64,000 nucleotides of DNA from CAYUAI01 sp964442745 (GCA_964442745.1 CAYUAI010000002.1:1-64000), one strand, 5' to 3'; numbered from the stretch's first letter, positions 1-9,332 are shown. Notes: a model not told the origin generated them from the sequence alone. Numbers and translations are program-made.

Positions 1-156
1 ATCTCTAACTTGTTATTGCTAGCCAATTGACCCAAAATAGTATTCAACGTAACTAAGAAGCCGTTTGGTTAAAAATAAATCAACCGAGCACCCATCGAGT
101 TGATCACTTTTCGTTTGATGCTTTCCAATCAAACCGCTTCTAAAATTTTGGACCAC

Positions 157-726
157 ATGATGACAAAACCCTCTTTTTTTACTGACCAGTTTCTCATTGC
201 CATGCCCAATCTCATGGACCCCAATTTTTTTCAATCGGTCACCTATATTTGTCAACACAACGAATATGGGGCGATGGGCATCATTATCAATCATCCTGCG
301 GACCTAACGATAGGTGAGCTCATGACACAAGCTGGATTGCAGCATCATGATACCATTGCCATGGCACAACCCGTTTTTCGAGGTGGCCCTGTCGATACAA
401 GCAATGGCTTTGTGATACACCGACCCGTCGGCAACTGGAAATCCACCTTAGATGTCAACGGCAACATCGCGGTCTCAACATCGAGCGATATCATTGCAGC
501 ACTGGCAGAAGAAGAACACGGGCCGATGCAATATATCGTAGCCTTAGGTTATGCCGGATGGGGAGCGGGTCAACTGGAAGCGGAAATGGCGCAAAATTCC
601 TGGTTAAATGGCCCTGCTGATGCTCACGTCATTTTTGAAACACGCACAGATAAACGCTGGGAAACCGCGGCGCGATTGCTCGGCGTCGATATAAACCAAT
701 TAATTAGCAGTGCAGGACACGCCTAA
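157..726 (+). CDS. algH: AlgH/YqgE family protein (UPF0301)
   Basis: Member of the YqgE/AlgH family of small cytosolic proteins, whose biochemical role is not settled; in Pseudomonas the name comes from an effect on alginate gene expression. The family signature is plain: FLIAMPNLMDPNF near the N-terminus, then YICQHNEYGAMGIIINHP and FRGGPVD. The open frame extends up to 100, but family members begin a few residues before FLIAMP, so one of the paired ATG codons at 157 and 160 is the likely start (about 189 aa, the usual length). No strong ribosome binding site separates the two. It is convergent with the ATPase gene at 823-2862. The yqgF gene that often follows algH is absent here. Family assignment is secure; start and function are not. 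Confidence 0.93.
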   Translation: MMTKPSFFTDQFLIAMPNLMDPNFFQSVTYICQHNEYGAMGIIINHPADLTIGELMTQAGLQHHDTIAMAQPVFRGGPVDTSNGFVIHRPVGNWKSTLDVNGNIAVSTSSDIIAALAEEEHGPMQYIVALGYAGWGAGQLEAEMAQNSWLNGPADAHVIFETRTDKRWETAARLLGVDINQLISSAGHA

Positions 727-753
727 CCTATCGCTTTTTAAAGATGAAGATTA

Positions 754-781
754 AATCGCTTTTGCCTTGCTCAAAGCGATT
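754..781. terminator. Possible bidirectional terminator hairpin
   Basis: A 9-bp perfect stem (AATCGCTTT at 754-762, AAAGCGATT at 773-781) with a 10-nt loop lies between two convergent genes (algH and the AAA ATPase). There is no clean T-run on either side, so it is a weak intrinsic terminator at best. Confidence 0.35.
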
Positions 782-822
782 AACCGTCGGTTTGCTAACC
801 CCAGCAAGCACAATAACGCGCA

Positions 823-2862
823 CTAAACAACCAGGCTTTGATCCCGCTTCAGCTCAATGGGAATTTGCCGTCCTAATTTATGATATTCACTGACTAAACC
901 GGTGATGATATCATCAAACTGAATCAATCGATGGCCTGCCTGCGCAATGACGGCGGCCGCTAATACCGCATTGCGGATATGCCCTCCCGCTAAACCGCAG
1001 AGTATTGCAAGCTGGTTGAGATGCTCAAGACTCAATTGATGATTGGCTCCTAAATGAATTAACCATAAGGAACGCCTGTCTTCTTGTTCAGGCAAAGGAA
1101 ATTCGATAATTTTATCTAAACGTCGAGTAAATTCCGAGTCAAACCAACGGCGACTATTACTGGTCATTAACACAATGCCTTGATAAAACTCAATACGCTG
1201 TAGTAGATAATTTTTTTGTGAGCTCGCCTGGCAGTCATTGGTGTCTTCAATTTTCATCCGATTTTCAAATAAATAATCGGCATCATCAAATAATAAAACG
1301 ATTTCCGCCTGTTCTGCTTTGGCGAGTAATGTCGAAATATTTTTCTCTGTTTTGCTCATATTCGAACTGACAATGGACGCTAAATCTACGCGGTATAATG
1401 GCAGATCTAATTGAGTCGCAAGCCAACTGGCAACTAAGGTTTTTCCGGTACCTGGAGGTCCGGCAAATAAGGCGCGTACCCCCATGTGGTAATGTGCCTG
1501 GAACGTCGCACCTAGATGTTGAACTAATACCTCACGATACCGGCAACGTTGCAATAAATGCTGTAATTTTTCTTTTACTTGTTTAGCTAAGACCAAAGTC
1601 TCATCGGATATTTGGGCTATCATCGGCTGTGCTAACGTCGTTAAACTGGCCACTTCTACCGACCAGGCGGCCTGTCGCAAATCTTCTGTATTAGGAATAA
1701 TGCGTTGTTTTAATTTAGCTTCCCGTATCGCTAATTTCGATAACGCCATGATATGACCCGCACTCTGAACGTGATTCTCAGCTAAATATTTCGCTAAGTC
1801 ATCATCCTTCAAATATTGCTTCCACAATTTTTGGCGCTCTTCCCTGCTAGGGAGAGGAATTGTCCAACTGAGAATAGTACCAGTGTTGACATCAATGTTA
1901 CCATCCAAGCCCATAATAATTATCCGGGGACCATAATAACCGATCAGTTCTGGTAAACGTTTTTGCTCACCCGGTGCTAAATCATATTGCAACACAGGGA
2001 GTGATTGATTGATTAAACACAACGGGCCTAAAAAATTGAGTTCAACTGAATTCGCTTGGTAAAATTTCAATGTTTTTCCCAACTGTTGGCTCACCATAGC
2101 GGCCACCGCACCCGCCTCTTTGAGACAAGCCGAGCGAATAATCAGCACACTGCAATCACTATCTTCTAATGAACTCGCATGCTGCTTTGCCGCCTTGATA
2201 ATAGAGTCGGGTAACACCATAGGGGTGTCATTATGCGGTAGGGGGAAGCGACCTTTATCGGGCTTTGCTTGTTGCAAAGCGAATGCTAATATCGTCGGTA
2301 TTTTAATGATTCTCTCTGGTATCGGGCTATCTTCATTGATCATCGATAATACCCCGCTACGCACCGCCACACCCGAGACAATATGGGCCGCTATCCAATA
2401 GGACGTTTCTTGACTGGCAAACGCAGATTCCAGTAAACTCAAGGTCGGTCGAGAGCCACCCACCGGGGCTTGTATATAAGCAATGGCTCGTCCAACCATG
2501 GGGTCTTCTTCCACCGCCAAAACCAATACGATTACTAATAATTCAACATGACTCAGGCCCAGTTGTTTCGCTAATCTAAGCAGCCTGATATCCTCATCGA
2601 CAGGTACAGACAAATAATTTTGTAATTGTTTTTCCCAATGATTCGTATTGTCCAAAGAAAAGCTAAACGTCTTAAGAAATTGTTGTTCATAGCTTTTCGC
2701 TATTATTTCCTGACCATCAAAAAGTAATTTATTGATGCAACTTAAGGCAATTTTTTTTAAATTAACTTGACTCACTGGCGCTTCGAACGTATTAGCCAAG
2801 GTTGATTGATAATCGCTACTTTTATCCACAATGTCCAGCCCTATGGCGTTGGCTTCAAACAT
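823..2862 (-). CDS. AAA+ ATPase of the contractile-injection-system (Afp15-like) type
   Basis: Large cytosolic AAA+ ATPase of 679 aa. The N-terminal part (about residues 90-160) resembles the winged-helix domain found in this ATPase group (LGLSHVELLVIVLVLAVEED, followed by RPTLSLL). A middle AAA-like module lacks a Walker A motif but keeps the post-ATPase segment IPLPSREERQKLW. The C-terminal AAA module is complete: Walker A GPPGTGKT (about residue 467), Walker B VLLFDDADYLF (about 520), sensor MTSNSR and arginine finger FTRRLD. This one-dead, one-active layout is that of ATPases encoded with extracellular contractile injection systems (Afp15/PVC15), which also occur alone in many genomes. 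No sheath, tube or baseplate gene lies in this window, so the protein is an orphan here and its substrate is unknown. It starts at ATG 2862 with GGAAG upstream. Confidence 0.75.
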   Translation of the reverse strand: MFEANAIGLDIVDKSSDYQSTLANTFEAPVSQVNLKKIALSCINKLLFDGQEIIAKSYEQQFLKTFSFSLDNTNHWEKQLQNYLSVPVDEDIRLLRLAKQLGLSHVELLVIVLVLAVEEDPMVGRAIAYIQAPVGGSRPTLSLLESAFASQETSYWIAAHIVSGVAVRSGVLSMINEDSPIPERIIKIPTILAFALQQAKPDKGRFPLPHNDTPMVLPDSIIKAAKQHASSLEDSDCSVLIIRSACLKEAGAVAAMVSQQLGKTLKFYQANSVELNFLGPLCLINQSLPVLQYDLAPGEQKRLPELIGYYGPRIIIMGLDGNIDVNTGTILSWTIPLPSREERQKLWKQYLKDDDLAKYLAENHVQSAGHIMALSKLAIREAKLKQRIIPNTEDLRQAAWSVEVASLTTLAQPMIAQISDETLVLAKQVKEKLQHLLQRCRYREVLVQHLGATFQAHYHMGVRALFAGPPGTGKTLVASWLATQLDLPLYRVDLASIVSSNMSKTEKNISTLLAKAEQAEIVLLFDDADYLFENRMKIEDTNDCQASSQKNYLLQRIEFYQGIVLMTSNSRRWFDSEFTRRLDKIIEFPLPEQEDRRSLWLIHLGANHQLSLEHLNQLAILCGLAGGHIRNAVLAAAVIAQAGHRLIQFDDIITGLVSEYHKLGRQIPIELKRDQSLVV

Positions 2863-3076
2863 GATTATGATCTTCCATATGGCAATGTATACTCAACACG
2901 GGCATAAACTATCATTTCCACCCCCCATCTTCAGGCGACCTTCGCCTAAAGCACCTACTTTTGGCGACCGATCTTCCGTTGCAAAACCTCCATAATAGCT
3001 CAACGATTCCTGCGGTTTTTCGCCATCAGATCGGCCAAATCGAGGCGCGAAAATTCCACGTTATAACCGAGCTGAG

Positions 3077-3178
3077 TATACCCTAACGTTTCAAAAAAAA
3101 CGGGTTAAAAACCGTTGCACGGCTTTATTTACCGCCTCTAAGAACGAATACTCACTTTTTTTAAAACGTTAGGGTATA
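3077..3178. repeat. 102-bp MITE-like element with 23-bp terminal inverted repeats
   Basis: The arms 3077-3099 and 3156-3178 are inverted copies matching at 22 of 23 positions. They begin TATACCCTAACGTTT and end AACGTTAGGGTATA. If the outermost TA on each side is read as a target duplication, the structure matches a miniature element mobilised by an IS630/Tc1-mariner transposase. It contains no coding frame. It lies in the 353-bp gap between the AAA ATPase and a 67-aa gene; the rest of that gap shows only small dyads. No second copy was found in the window. Confidence 0.6.
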
Positions 3179-3215
3179 GTTGAATCACTTATTTATTTTT
3201 CATTCCAAATAGACA

Positions 3216-3419
3216 TTAATGCATTAAATCTACCTTCATGCGCTTAAAATTTTCTACCAGTAACATTGTAGAATCATTCTTCCGTTTGACCATTGAGACA
3301 AAATACAAATCCTTGCCAGCCTGGGAGGTTCGTTTTTCAACCACACCTTGCGTTAGCAACAAGGTCACTGCTTTTTCCAGTAATTGAAAGTTAGCTTCAA
3401 TTTTTTGCTCAGTATCCAC
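3216..3419 (-). CDS. Small hypothetical protein, 67 aa
   Basis: Short basic protein that I do not recognise. It has an amphipathic N-terminal stretch (EANFQLLEKAVTLLL) followed by a lysine-rich C-terminus (KRKNDSTMLL, NFKRMKVDL). There is no signal peptide, membrane segment or cysteine. The start is GTG at 3417-3419, preceded closely by a very purine-rich AGGGGAGGG, a strong Shine-Dalgarno sequence that supports translation. It is separated from the ATPase downstream by the MITE-like element and has no operon partner. The N-terminal helix followed by a short strand-like stretch could be a small DNA-binding fold, but this is a guess. Confidence 0.6.
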   Translation of the reverse strand: MDTEQKIEANFQLLEKAVTLLLTQGVVEKRTSQAGKDLYFVSMVKRKNDSTMLLVENFKRMKVDLMH

Positions 3420-3508
3420 AACCCTCCCCTTTCATTAGATTCCTAATGGCAAGCATCATACATGCCACTTATAAAATATGACTAACGCATTGTAAATAGG
3501 ATGAATTC

Positions 3509-3643
3509 ATGGAAGATAGTATTAAACAGCCAGGGCAAATCCCCCCCCATGTTCGCAGACAAAAAATCAACAATAACTGCAAAAACAATAAGATAAAAAA
3601 GATCGATCAATGGCCTGCCGGGTCTATAATACCCCGCCCTTAA
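3509..3643 (+). CDS. Possible small basic peptide, 44 aa
   Basis: ATG at 3509 opens a 44-codon frame that is rich in Lys, Asn and Gln and ends TAA at 3641-3643. An AGGA motif lies about 6 nt upstream. A second ATG at 3501 opens a different 31-codon frame, and both frames cross a run of nine C, so sequencing error could change either. This is the only coding candidate in the 3420-3908 gap, which otherwise holds AT-rich DNA upstream of the glycosyltransferase. No family recognised. Confidence 0.22.
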   Translation: MEDSIKQPGQIPPHVRRQKINNNCKNNKIKKIDQWPAGSIIPRP

Positions 3644-3908
3644 AAAGCCTTCATTGATTTTTTAACCTCAGATACCCAGAAAAAGCAAACTATTTGATAT
3701 CACTTTCGATGGTATTGGATAGGCACTAAAAACTTTATCCGTTTAATTTCGACACAGTGCTTGAAGTCATAACCTAATCGATCGGCATCCATCCCAACAA
3801 AAAACGATGTCAGTAATGATTAACATATCTTCTTAGTTAATCACGGTTGCGTTAAGTGATTATGCGACTTACACTGATGCTTTGACAGACTGGAATTGCG
3901 GCGCCTAA

Positions 3909-5546
3909 ATGCAAAAAATCCTAGATAGACTTCAGAGCAACGATGCTTGGCTTTATCCTCTGATAATCACCGCGCTAACGATTGCTTTTTTTCTCAATCT
4001 AGATGTGCATCATTTGTTCGTACACACAGACGAACCGCGACGCGCTTTAGTGTCATTGGAAATGCTATTATCTGGCGATTACATAACACCAACCCTAAAT
4101 GGTGAAAATTATTATAACAAACCACCGCTTTACAATTGGATTATCATTGCCTCCTATCTGATTTTTGACGAAATTTCAGAATTCTCTCTGCGCTTTCCTG
4201 TGATAGTAAGCATTGCGCTGCTGACGCTTAGCATTTATTTTTATTCGAACAAACATTTTGATCGTAAAACCTCCGCTTTGATTGCTCTGTCCTTTGCGAC
4301 TTGTGGCCGAGTTCTTTTTTACGATTCGTTTCTTGGACTGATCGATATTACCTTTTCTTTGATCGTATATATCTCTTTCATGGTTATTTATCATGAGTAT
4401 AAAGCAGGGAATTTATATCGATTATTTGTTTTTTCTTACTCATTAACCGCTGTTGCCTTTTTAATGAAAGGCTTGCCGGCAATTGTATTTCAAGGGATTA
4501 CATTATTCACCCTTTTTGCCTATGAACGTAATCTGCGTCAATTAATCTGCCTACGCCATTTCATCGGTCTAACTATCTTTATATTAATCGTTGGAGCCTA
4601 TTATTTAATCTATTTTCAAATCAATGAGGGTAGCTATTCCGAAGTCTTTTACCGTCTTTGGTATGAATCAACTAAACGCACGGGCTTGAGCTTTGGCCTC
4701 GATAGTGTAGTGCTCCATATACTGACATTTCCTTTTGAGTTTTTATATCATTTTGCACCCTGGACTTTTTTGATCGTGTTTCTTTTTAAGCGTGGCGTAT
4801 GGCAAGAAATCAATGCTCATCCATTTTTAAAATACTGCTGTTATATATTTATTGCAAACATCATCGTTTATTGGACTTCGCCAGAAGTTTTCGCTCGTTA
4901 TTTATTTGTGTTTATTCCTTTGGTAAATACACTCCTGTTTTATTTTTTCCTAAAATCCGTAAAAAGAGACTGGCGACACAATACCGTATACCTGTTATTT
5001 GCAATACCTATTTTGGCGGGTATTTTTATCGCCTTGTCCATCCCTTTTAATGAAAGACTCGATAACCTCTCTTTTTTATATACTAAAGCACTCGCATTAT
5101 TTGTCGGGATGAGTTTATCACTGTATTTATTTATGCAGTTGAAACAGTCACGAATCATTATCTTGATGTTCGGCCTCGCGATCATTCGTATTGGAATGGA
5201 TTGGTTTAATTTGCCGTTACGTTCTATTCATATGGCAGAGCTGAAAGAACAAGCGATTGATGTTGCCATAGCAACTGAGGGGAAGCCCCTTTATATACTG
5301 TCTTCCACACCGGTTCATGATGGGACATCATTTTATATTTCAAGACAACGAGAAAAAATTCTTAACCGTCGCCCCGTTGTAACACAAGAGGAAGCATTTT
5401 ATATCAGTAGCCAAGATAAACTCCCACAGAACATTGATTATCAACAATGGATGGTTTTTCGAACCAGAAATTTCAGTGGTGACTTATACCTAATAAAAAT
5501 ACCGCAAGATGTGGCAACCACCGCGCTTACTGTCAACAATCGCTAA
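3909..5546 (+). CDS. GT39/ArnT-like membrane glycosyltransferase
   Basis: Polytopic inner-membrane glycosyltransferase of the family that uses polyprenyl-phosphate sugars (ArnT, bacterial PMT relatives). The first periplasmic loop carries the family acidic pair (TDEPRRALVSLEM, Asp41-Glu42) and the following LSGDYITPTLNGENYYNKPP, which parallels the substrate-binding loop of ArnT. About ten or more hydrophobic segments follow, then a soluble C-terminal part ending in IPQDVATT. At 545 aa it has the usual length for the family. It probably moves a sugar from undecaprenyl phosphate onto lipid A, another envelope glycan or a protein; the sequence does not say which. No arn operon, O-antigen genes or partner lie beside it. 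The start has no strong ribosome binding site. Confidence 0.82.
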   Translation: MQKILDRLQSNDAWLYPLIITALTIAFFLNLDVHHLFVHTDEPRRALVSLEMLLSGDYITPTLNGENYYNKPPLYNWIIIASYLIFDEISEFSLRFPVIVSIALLTLSIYFYSNKHFDRKTSALIALSFATCGRVLFYDSFLGLIDITFSLIVYISFMVIYHEYKAGNLYRLFVFSYSLTAVAFLMKGLPAIVFQGITLFTLFAYERNLRQLICLRHFIGLTIFILIVGAYYLIYFQINEGSYSEVFYRLWYESTKRTGLSFGLDSVVLHILTFPFEFLYHFAPWTFLIVFLFKRGVWQEINAHPFLKYCCYIFIANIIVYWTSPEVFARYLFVFIPLVNTLLFYFFLKSVKRDWRHNTVYLLFAIPILAGIFIALSIPFNERLDNLSFLYTKALALFVGMSLSLYLFMQLKQSRIIILMFGLAIIRIGMDWFNLPLRSIHMAELKEQAIDVAIATEGKPLYILSSTPVHDGTSFYISRQREKILNRRPVVTQEEAFYISSQDKLPQNIDYQQWMVFRTRNFSGDLYLIKIPQDVATTALTVNNR

Positions 5547-5566
5547 AAATGGAATATTAAAAAGCC

Positions 5567-5605
5567 TATTCATTCATTATATGAATAAGACGTTTAATTT
5601 TTTTT
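5567..5605 (+). terminator. AT-rich hairpin with T-run after the glycosyltransferase gene
   Basis: A 7-bp stem (TATTCAT/ATGAATA, 5567-5587) is followed ten bases later by eight T (5598-5605). It is about 20 bp past the stop codon. The stem is weak, so confidence is moderate. Confidence 0.35.
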
Positions 5606-5719
5606 CTAAGTATTCATATAATTTCACTCTCAACACGATCGATCATTTTAGATACAACGAAAAATATTTATAATGAAGCATAAACACCAGACGCGAAGCT
5701 ACTTAATAAGCTACCTGTT

Positions 5720-6736
5720 ATGTTGAATCAAATGGCTATTGCCGCCACCGGATTTTCTATCATTGCTTTAAGCCTGCTTATTTTTCAAAACCGTACTGAG
5801 TCTAAAATCACGAAATTTCTTGGCAACGCATTACTCGGTATTTTAATGGCGATTCAAGTTTTGCATGCGTTGTCTATCACGGGTTCTCTGACACTTGAAC
5901 AGGCCATGGCATTTGTCTATTTGCTGTTACTCGGTCTTGTGGGACCGATGTTTTATCTCTACAGCCAACATGTCATACAAACCGACAAAAAATGGACAAG
6001 GCACGAAAATTGGCACTTTTTACCCGTCATCACCTTCGCGTTAGTGGGTTCACTGTTTTCAAACTATTTTATTCTGGCCTATTCCTTTATGTTTCTACTC
6101 GGTGGTGGTTACATGATCCGTTTGGCCTGGTATTTATACCAACGGCGAGCACAACGCCGCTTATTTAAAATGGAATTTGTTCTCACCGCTAGTTTTTTAA
6201 GCTGGGCCGTTGCGGTTGTATTAATGGGCCTGTTCGGTCATCAGCTAACGGATCGGTTAATCCCGACCCAGGCCATTATGCTCGCATCAGCCATCGCTGC
6301 CGCCGTTCATATTCAGCTTAATTACCCTCACCTATTAAGCTCTCTAGAAGACATTGCCAACCGCCAATATCAGACGTCAACGTTGTTGAATGTGGATACT
6401 GAAGCAACCAAACATCAGCTAACGCAATTGATGTCAAAGAAAAAGGTATACCAGGACAGCGAGCTTTCGCTCACTTCATTAGCTGAAATGCTCTCACTCA
6501 AACCTCACCAATTATCGGAATTGATTAACATCCAACTCAGTATGAGTTTTTCCTCTTATTTGCGAAGCCAGCGTGTGAAGGCGGCAGAAATCTTATTAAA
6601 AACAGAACCAGAGGCCTCTGTCCTTACCATCGGTCTGAACGTTGGTTTCAGATCACAGTCCGCTTTTTATTCCGCATTCAAAGAAATTCATAGCATCGCA
6701 CCCGGTCAATACCGACGCCACGCCCTAACTGAATGA
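5720..6736 (+). CDS. Membrane-anchored AraC-family transcriptional regulator
   Basis: The 338-aa protein has two parts. Residues 1 to about 210 contain six or seven hydrophobic segments, an integral membrane sensor region like that of other AraC regulators with 7-TM N-termini. Residues about 245-335 form an AraC-type double helix-turn-helix: LTSLAEMLSLKPHQLSELIN, then AEILLKTEPEASVLTIGLNV and the closing GFRSQSAFYSAFKEI with APGQYRR. The signal is unknown. It lies just upstream of, and in the same direction as, the DUF2269/SDR/DUF4166 operon (first gene 134 bp away) and is the obvious candidate regulator for it. No Shine-Dalgarno is seen before ATG 5720; ATG at codon 5 is an alternative start. 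Confidence 0.85.
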   Translation: MLNQMAIAATGFSIIALSLLIFQNRTESKITKFLGNALLGILMAIQVLHALSITGSLTLEQAMAFVYLLLLGLVGPMFYLYSQHVIQTDKKWTRHENWHFLPVITFALVGSLFSNYFILAYSFMFLLGGGYMIRLAWYLYQRRAQRRLFKMEFVLTASFLSWAVAVVLMGLFGHQLTDRLIPTQAIMLASAIAAAVHIQLNYPHLLSSLEDIANRQYQTSTLLNVDTEATKHQLTQLMSKKKVYQDSELSLTSLAEMLSLKPHQLSELINIQLSMSFSSYLRSQRVKAAEILLKTEPEASVLTIGLNVGFRSQSAFYSAFKEIHSIAPGQYRRHALTE

Positions 6737-6869
6737 TCATTATGTAAATTTATAATGCATTGAATTTATACTATAAATAATTTTTTATATACCTGATTTG
6801 GCATTCAGGAAGTCCACATCGGCTGGATGTGTTGTCATGGTGGTGACATGCATGATTCAGGAGGCAGCG

Positions 6870-7325
6870 ATGTATCTCACCGTCAAGTTAATTCATATTG
6901 TTAGCGCCACGTTATTATTTGGCACAGGCCTCGGGAGTGCGTTTTATATGTTCATGGCCTATCGCAGTGGCAATATGATCGTAATGGCAGCCACCAATCG
7001 GATGGTTGTTGTTGCGGATTTTTTATTCACCACGCCGACGGTGATTATCCAACTGATTTCGGGGCTTTACCTGCTTAACTACCTGGGGCTGGCATGGACA
7101 TCACCGTGGAGTTTGTCAGTCTTCGCTTTATACGCCTTCGTTGGTGCATGCTGGCTCCCCGTGGTCGGGTTACAGATCTGGCTAAGAAATCGAGCACAAC
7201 AACTGGAAAAACCTGACGCGCAATATCGATACCGAATGAAAATCTGGACCCTGTTAGGCATGGTAGCATTTCCTGCGGTCGTGCTACTTTACGCGTTAAT
7301 GGTCTACAAGCCTTTTTGGAGTTAA
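6870..7325 (+). CDS. DUF2269 family integral membrane protein
   Basis: Small four-helix inner-membrane protein (151 aa) opening with LTVKLIHIVSATLLFGTGLG, the hallmark of the DUF2269 family. The open frame extends upstream to 6798, but the ATG at 6870 is chosen because AGGAGG at 6859-6864 sits at ideal spacing and the family starts right before this helix. The histidine in the first helix and the later LSVFALYAFVGACWLPVV segment are typical. Function is unknown. It is the first gene of a tight operon: three bases separate its stop from the SDR gene, and the DUF4166 gene follows. The set suggests a membrane-associated redox or lipid-modifying activity, which is inference. Confidence 0.85.
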   Translation: MYLTVKLIHIVSATLLFGTGLGSAFYMFMAYRSGNMIVMAATNRMVVVADFLFTTPTVIIQLISGLYLLNYLGLAWTSPWSLSVFALYAFVGACWLPVVGLQIWLRNRAQQLEKPDAQYRYRMKIWTLLGMVAFPAVVLLYALMVYKPFWS

Positions 7326-7328
7326 CCC

Positions 7329-8561
7329 ATGAATATCTTAATTGTCGGGGTAAGCGGTTTTATCGGTGGGTCTCTTTATCATGCCCTGAGCCAACAAGGT
7401 CATATTGTTACCGGCGGTAGTCGGCAACAAGTCCCGGATATCAACTGGCAAGCCTTCGATTTCAAGCAAGAAGCAGAAGCCTGGCAATTACTGTTGAAAA
7501 ATATAGATGTTGTCATCAATGCGACAGGTATCTATGAGCCATCTGCAACGCAATCATTTTTACAAGTCCATACGCTTGGCCCTAAAAGACTGTTCGATGC
7601 GTGTCATAAATACAAAGTTAGAGTGATTCAAATCTCGGCGATCGGCGCTGAACAAGAAAATCCTGTCACAGATTTTTTAAAAAGTAAACGCCAGGCGGAC
7701 CAATATCTATTAAAAATAGATTTGCCTCATGTTGTTTTATACCCCGGAATTGTGCTTGGTGAACAAGGAAGCAGTACTCGCCAGTTAAGTCTGTTAGCCC
7801 GCTTGCACTGTATTCCCTTAGTTTTTGCAAGCAATAAAACATTACCACTTATTAGTATTCATCAATTAACCCATCGTATCGCAAATATCATCAAGCACTG
7901 GCCCGATGCAAATCAGGCTAAGGTTTTAATCGCCACCCCAGAAACCATGAAAAACTTATTGAGCAACCTTCGACGATGGATGGGCTTAGACAAAGGATGC
8001 TTTTTTTCCATTCCAGACCCACTTATCAAGCTGAGTTTTACTTTGTTTCCTCGATTGTCAATCGGCGCGTTTAATCAACAGAGTATTGCTATGCTGTCAA
8101 CTTATTCAAGTCAGGCCTATTCACCGATAAGTCAGCAAACAGCTTCAGCCTCGTTATTAACAAACAAAGCAAGCCACCGCTTCAAAAAAGATATCCGCTT
8201 AAGCATATTATTTTATTTCAATCTTTTTACGCTGGCTATTATTTGGGTTATTTCTGGGCTCAGTTCGTTAGTCAATATCGAACAAAGTCGTGAATTAATT
8301 GCATTGGTCGGTATCAATGGCGTACTGGGGGAGACAATCATTGTGACGGCGGCCATCGGTGACATCTTGCTGGGTATTTTACTCTGTTATCCACGATTAC
8401 AGCGGCGGATAATTATTATACAAATCACTGTCATGCTGATTTATAGCATCATCATCACTATATTTATACCTATTTTATGGCTAGACCCATTCGCACCCAT
8501 TATAAAAAATCTAGCGATGCTAGTCCTCGCCTTATATTTACTCATAGAAAAAAAGGAGTAA
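7329..8561 (+). CDS. NAD(P)-binding SDR protein fused to a DoxX-like membrane domain
   Basis: Fusion protein of 410 aa. Residues 1 to about 260 are an atypical short-chain dehydrogenase/NmrA-like Rossmann domain with nucleotide motif VGVSGFIGGSL at residues 6-16 and the following DVVINATGIYEP. The classical YxxxK is not obvious. Residues about 290-405 hold four hydrophobic helices of DoxX-like type (LFTLAIIWVISGLSSLV, then GVLGETIIVTAAIGDILLGI). A GGAG ribosome binding site overlaps the end of the DUF2269 gene. SDR-DoxX fusions are often encoded beside DUF2269 and DUF4166 proteins, as here. The substrate is unknown. Confidence 0.85.
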   Translation: MNILIVGVSGFIGGSLYHALSQQGHIVTGGSRQQVPDINWQAFDFKQEAEAWQLLLKNIDVVINATGIYEPSATQSFLQVHTLGPKRLFDACHKYKVRVIQISAIGAEQENPVTDFLKSKRQADQYLLKIDLPHVVLYPGIVLGEQGSSTRQLSLLARLHCIPLVFASNKTLPLISIHQLTHRIANIIKHWPDANQAKVLIATPETMKNLLSNLRRWMGLDKGCFFSIPDPLIKLSFTLFPRLSIGAFNQQSIAMLSTYSSQAYSPISQQTASASLLTNKASHRFKKDIRLSILFYFNLFTLAIIWVISGLSSLVNIEQSRELIALVGINGVLGETIIVTAAIGDILLGILLCYPRLQRRIIIIQITVMLIYSIIITIFIPILWLDPFAPIIKNLAMLVLALYLLIEKKE

Positions 8562-8564
8562 CGA

Positions 8565-9134
8565 ATGTTTAAAACAATCTTATCCGATCAATGGCAACAT
8601 TTAAGCCCTGCACTACAACGACACTACGGTATCAACGATGGAGAAGAAATCAAGATGCAGGGAAAGTTAGCGGTAAAACATGGCAAATTTATCAAAATCC
8701 TTATGCCATTGATTCGCCTGACAGGGGCGTTAGTACCCATTGAAGGAGAAAATTTTGAGGTAACGGTAAAAAACAAAAGAATAGGAGATACCTTCTACTG
8801 GCATCGACAGTTTAAGAAAGATGATAAGGTTTATCAATTCAATTCAAAAATGCAACAATTTGATAATGACATCGTCGAATTTGTTGGATTAGGCATGGGT
8901 ATTCGGATGGGATTAAAAGTAAAAAATGGCGGTCTGGCTTATGAAGATAAAGGGTATATTTTTAAACTCGGTCGCCAACTCATCCCAATACCCTTGCATT
9001 GGTTAATAGGGAAATCCGTCATCGAAGAATTCATCAATAACGACAGTTCAAACGATTTTGACATGCGATTTATCGTCAATCACCCCTGGTTTGGCTTTGG
9101 GTTTAGCTATATGGGGTATTTTAATCTGGTATAA
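8565..9134 (+). CDS. DUF4166 domain protein
   Basis: The 189-aa protein starts with the DUF4166 pattern (LSPALQRHYGINDGEEI, then GKLAVKHG) and contains GDTFYWHRQF and the C-terminal HPWFGFGFSYMGYF. There is no signal peptide. It begins 4 bp after the SDR-DoxX stop with AAGGAG at good spacing, so it is translated from the same mRNA. The family is often fused to, or encoded with, SDR-DoxX proteins; its activity is unknown. It ends the operon. Confidence 0.85.
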   Translation: MFKTILSDQWQHLSPALQRHYGINDGEEIKMQGKLAVKHGKFIKILMPLIRLTGALVPIEGENFEVTVKNKRIGDTFYWHRQFKKDDKVYQFNSKMQQFDNDIVEFVGLGMGIRMGLKVKNGGLAYEDKGYIFKLGRQLIPIPLHWLIGKSVIEEFINNDSSNDFDMRFIVNHPWFGFGFSYMGYFNLV

Positions 9135-9332
9135 TAAACTCGGTAAGGCTGAGGAATCAACGCCGGTTGGCACAATCAACATTAACAAACAAATTTAATC
9201 ACATCCCCATGAATAAATTAGAGTTTAAAACAGCTTTATGGGCACTAACAATATTGTCTCCCACAAAAAAATCACTCCACTACCCGCCATCATTGGTATA
9301 ATAACGATACGATTAAATAACAGGGTATCCCT

